The notes under the pieces were generated by a model. The model was not told the origin of the DNA. It saw nothing but the letters and a program-made list of their open reading frames with translations, and did no database searches. Shown here piece by piece: positions 14,113-15,536 of a stretch of 15,536 nucleotides of DNA; the first letter of the stretch is position 1, and each line of letters opens with the position of its first letter. The DNA lies in contig JBKPCR010000519.1 of assembly GCA_046727435.1 (NCBI GenBank), forward strand, positions 1 to 15,536, in the 5' to 3' direction. Both the position numbers and the translations under genes were made by a program. This DNA comes from CAVPRW01 sp046727435 [NCBI: bacterium] (GTDB taxonomy: Bacteria > Tectomicrobia > Entotheonellia > J063).

Positions 14113-14364
14113 CGCGTCTATTGGTCAGGAGCACAGCAGCGCTGGCACGCACGGGGCCCCTACGCCCTGTCCGTGGCCGATGGCGGCGATGGGCTCGCGT
14201 CAGGCCAGATAACCCGTGACCGGTTGGCTGCGGCGCTTCGCACGGACCCGGCGCTCGAACACACCTACCTGGGAACGTTCGATGGAGACCGTTACCACAC
14301 CCCAACGACCACCGGACCTACGAAGGAATCGTGCAGGCAGACTTGTTGGCACCATGCGCGATGA
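14113..14364 (+). other. Open, coding-like fragment of unknown family between DinB and the amidohydrolase
   Basis: The frame opened after TAG 14110-14112 encodes RWHARGPYALSVADGGDG, then ITRDRLAAALRTDPALEHTY, then LGTFDGDRYHTP. The balanced composition looks like a real protein or a remnant of one. No ribosome-binding site precedes an internal ATG (14173), and I do not recognise the family. The rest of 14088-14456 shows only an 8-base direct repeat AGCGCGTC (14101-14108 and 14111-14118) and the leader of the next gene. Confidence 0.3.
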
Positions 14365-14456
14365 ACACGGAGAGCGGGGCTTGAGACGGGGAAAGAGCGC
14401 CGCATGGGCTCAGACCTGTCGCCCCCTCTCCCCCTCTTCGTTCCGCGGAGGATGCG

Positions 14457-15536
14457 ATGGATCTCATACTCAGGAACGCCCGGCTTACCTCTCGTCCTGG
14501 TCAGACGCTGTTCGATATTGGCATCGAGGGCGGCCGGATCGCTGCCATTGAACCGACGTTGCATGCTGAGGGCCAAGAGACCGATGTGCAGGGTCGGCTC
14601 GTCAATGCCGGCTTCGTGGAGACACATATTCACCTGGACAAGTCCTGTCTGCTCGATCGATGCCATGCAGAGAAAGGAGACCTCGACGAAGCGATTGCAC
14701 AGGTGGCAGCCGTCAAGAAGCAGTTCACCGCCGCCGACGTCCGCGCCCGCGCCGCGCGCACCCTGAAACAATGCATCCTGCACGGCACCACCCTCATGCG
14801 CACCCACCTCGAAGTCGACCCTGGGATCGGGCTGCGGAGCTTGGAGGGCGTCCTGCCCCTCATTGAGGCCTACCAGTGGGCCCTGGACCTCGAGATCTGT
14901 GTCTTTCCCCAGGAGGGTCTTCTGAACAATCCCGGGACGGACGAACTCATGGTCGAAGCCCTGAAGCGCGGCGCACGTGTGGTGGGTGCGGCGCCATACA
15001 CTGACACCAACCCCCGCGGGCAGATCGACCGCGTCTTTCAGATGGCGCGTACATTCGACGTCGACATCGACATGCACCTCGACTTTGGCAACACGGCGGA
15101 CTCCATGGATCTCGAGTATGTGTGTGAGCAGACGGAGACGAACCACTATGGAGGCCGGGTGGCGGTGGGGCACGTGACGAAGCTCTCCACGCTCTCCAAA
15201 GACCGCGTTCGTCGCATCGCCCGGCGCATGGCCGATGCTGGCGTGGCCCTCACCGTGCTGCCCTCCACTGACCTGTACCTCATGGGTCGGCACCAGGATC
15301 ATAACGTGCTACGTGGGGTGGTGGCGGCCCACGAGTTGCTCTACGACGGTGTCAACTGCTCCCTCTCCACCAATAACGTGCTCAATCCCTTCACGCCGTT
15401 CGGCGACTGTTCGCTGCTGCGCATGGCCAACCTCTATGCCAATATCTGCCAGGTGGGCAAACGGGACGACATCCGCGAGTGCTTCGAGATGATCACCGCC
15501 CGCGCCGCGCGCCTGATGCGGCGCGATGACTATGGC
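14457..15536 (+). CDS. Cytosine deaminase-like amidohydrolase (3' truncated by window)
   Basis: From ATG 14457 (GGAGG 5 bases upstream) the frame is open for 360 codons to the window edge. It is an amidohydrolase of the CodA/AtzC type: N-terminal beta-sandwich start MDLILRNARL and GGRIAAIEP, then FVETHIHLDKS (metal ligands His57, His59), DIDMHLDFGN (His207), VAVGHVTKLS (His239), TVLPSTDLYLMGR and CSLSTNNVLNPFTPFGD. In E. coli CodA the last motif supplies the metal-binding and catalytic Asp313; here the aligned residue is Asn306 (STNNV). I recall STNNV in related sequences, so it may mark a subfamily, but this needs checking. Members deaminate cytosine or hydrolyse N-alkylated triazines and similar rings. 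It is cytoplasmic. The end of the barrel lies outside the window. Confidence 0.9.
   Translation, partial: MDLILRNARLTSRPGQTLFDIGIEGGRIAAIEPTLHAEGQETDVQGRLVNAGFVETHIHLDKSCLLDRCHAEKGDLDEAIAQVAAVKKQFTAADVRARAARTLKQCILHGTTLMRTHLEVDPGIGLRSLEGVLPLIEAYQWALDLEICVFPQEGLLNNPGTDELMVEALKRGARVVGAAPYTDTNPRGQIDRVFQMARTFDVDIDMHLDFGNTADSMDLEYVCEQTETNHYGGRVAVGHVTKLSTLSKDRVRRIARRMADAGVALTVLPSTDLYLMGRHQDHNVLRGVVAAHELLYDGVNCSLSTNNVLNPFTPFGDCSLLRMANLYANICQVGKRDDIRECFEMITARAARLMRRDDYG

Noticed and set aside
14292-15302. 336-residue minus-strand open frame
   Set aside because: It is antisense to the well-supported cytosine-deaminase-like gene; its translation has no recognisable motif.
1-15536. CRISPR arrays, tRNA or rRNA genes, intact insertion sequences, toxin-antitoxin or phage-defence genes
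   Set aside because: No regularly spaced repeats, tRNA-like cloverleaf, transposase motifs or known defence domains were seen. The AAA/TPR protein has a classical winged-helix DNA-binding domain and reads as a regulator.

Overview
The window is GC-rich, densely coded bacterial DNA with good Shine-Dalgarno sites. Its gene content is catabolic and accessory: a GMC oxidoreductase, a dienelactone hydrolase, an S9 peptidase, two metal-dependent hydrolases, two DinB-like proteins and a large winged-helix/AAA/TPR regulator. This mix resembles large-genome soil or host-associated lineages such as Tectomicrobia (Entotheonella), Rokubacteria or deltaproteobacteria-like groups. That placement is an impression from gene content only; there is no marker gene in the window.

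Layout. 1-932: end of a GldG-like/DUF4340 gene pair of an ABC-type (gliding-like) transport cluster, with a likely one-base frameshift near the end of the DUF4340 gene. 937-3882 (-): a 981-residue regulator with an OmpR-type winged helix, an AAA ATPase domain and TPRs. It is divergent from 4061-5857 (+), a small conserved-looking protein followed closely by a GMC-family flavin oxidoreductase; the shared 178-bp intergenic region holds repeat elements that could be the regulator's site. 5858-7002: a damaged zone with a 16-bp perfect inverted repeat, the first third of a histidine phosphatase gene, and, joined to it out of frame, the C-terminal half of an MFS exporter. 7150-10044 (-): dienelactone hydrolase then S9 peptidase, probably co-transcribed. 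10045-10660: a divergent intergenic region with a probable remnant of a luciferase-like monooxygenase. 10661-11479 (+): an Amidohydro_2 family hydrolase. 11480-12414: no intact gene, but the minus strand carries a decayed repeat (beta-propeller-like) gene readable only by moving through all three frames. 12425-14087 (+): two different DinB-family proteins with a thioredoxin-like [2Fe-2S] ferredoxin sequence between them. 14457-end (+): a cytosine-deaminase-like amidohydrolase, cut by the window edge.

The most unusual point is the DinB/ferredoxin junction. The DinB stop codon (TGA, 12938-12940) is in frame with a ferredoxin-like sequence, the residues just before the TGA look like a ferredoxin N-terminus, and the TGA falls where the first cysteine of the CxxxxC cluster motif belongs. 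It could be a selenocysteine codon, a nonsense mutation, or the scar of a gene fusion. I see no defence system, CRISPR array, tRNA, rRNA or intact mobile element. The number of remnants (phosphatase, MFS, propeller, monooxygenase, ferredoxin) suggests a gene-turnover region.
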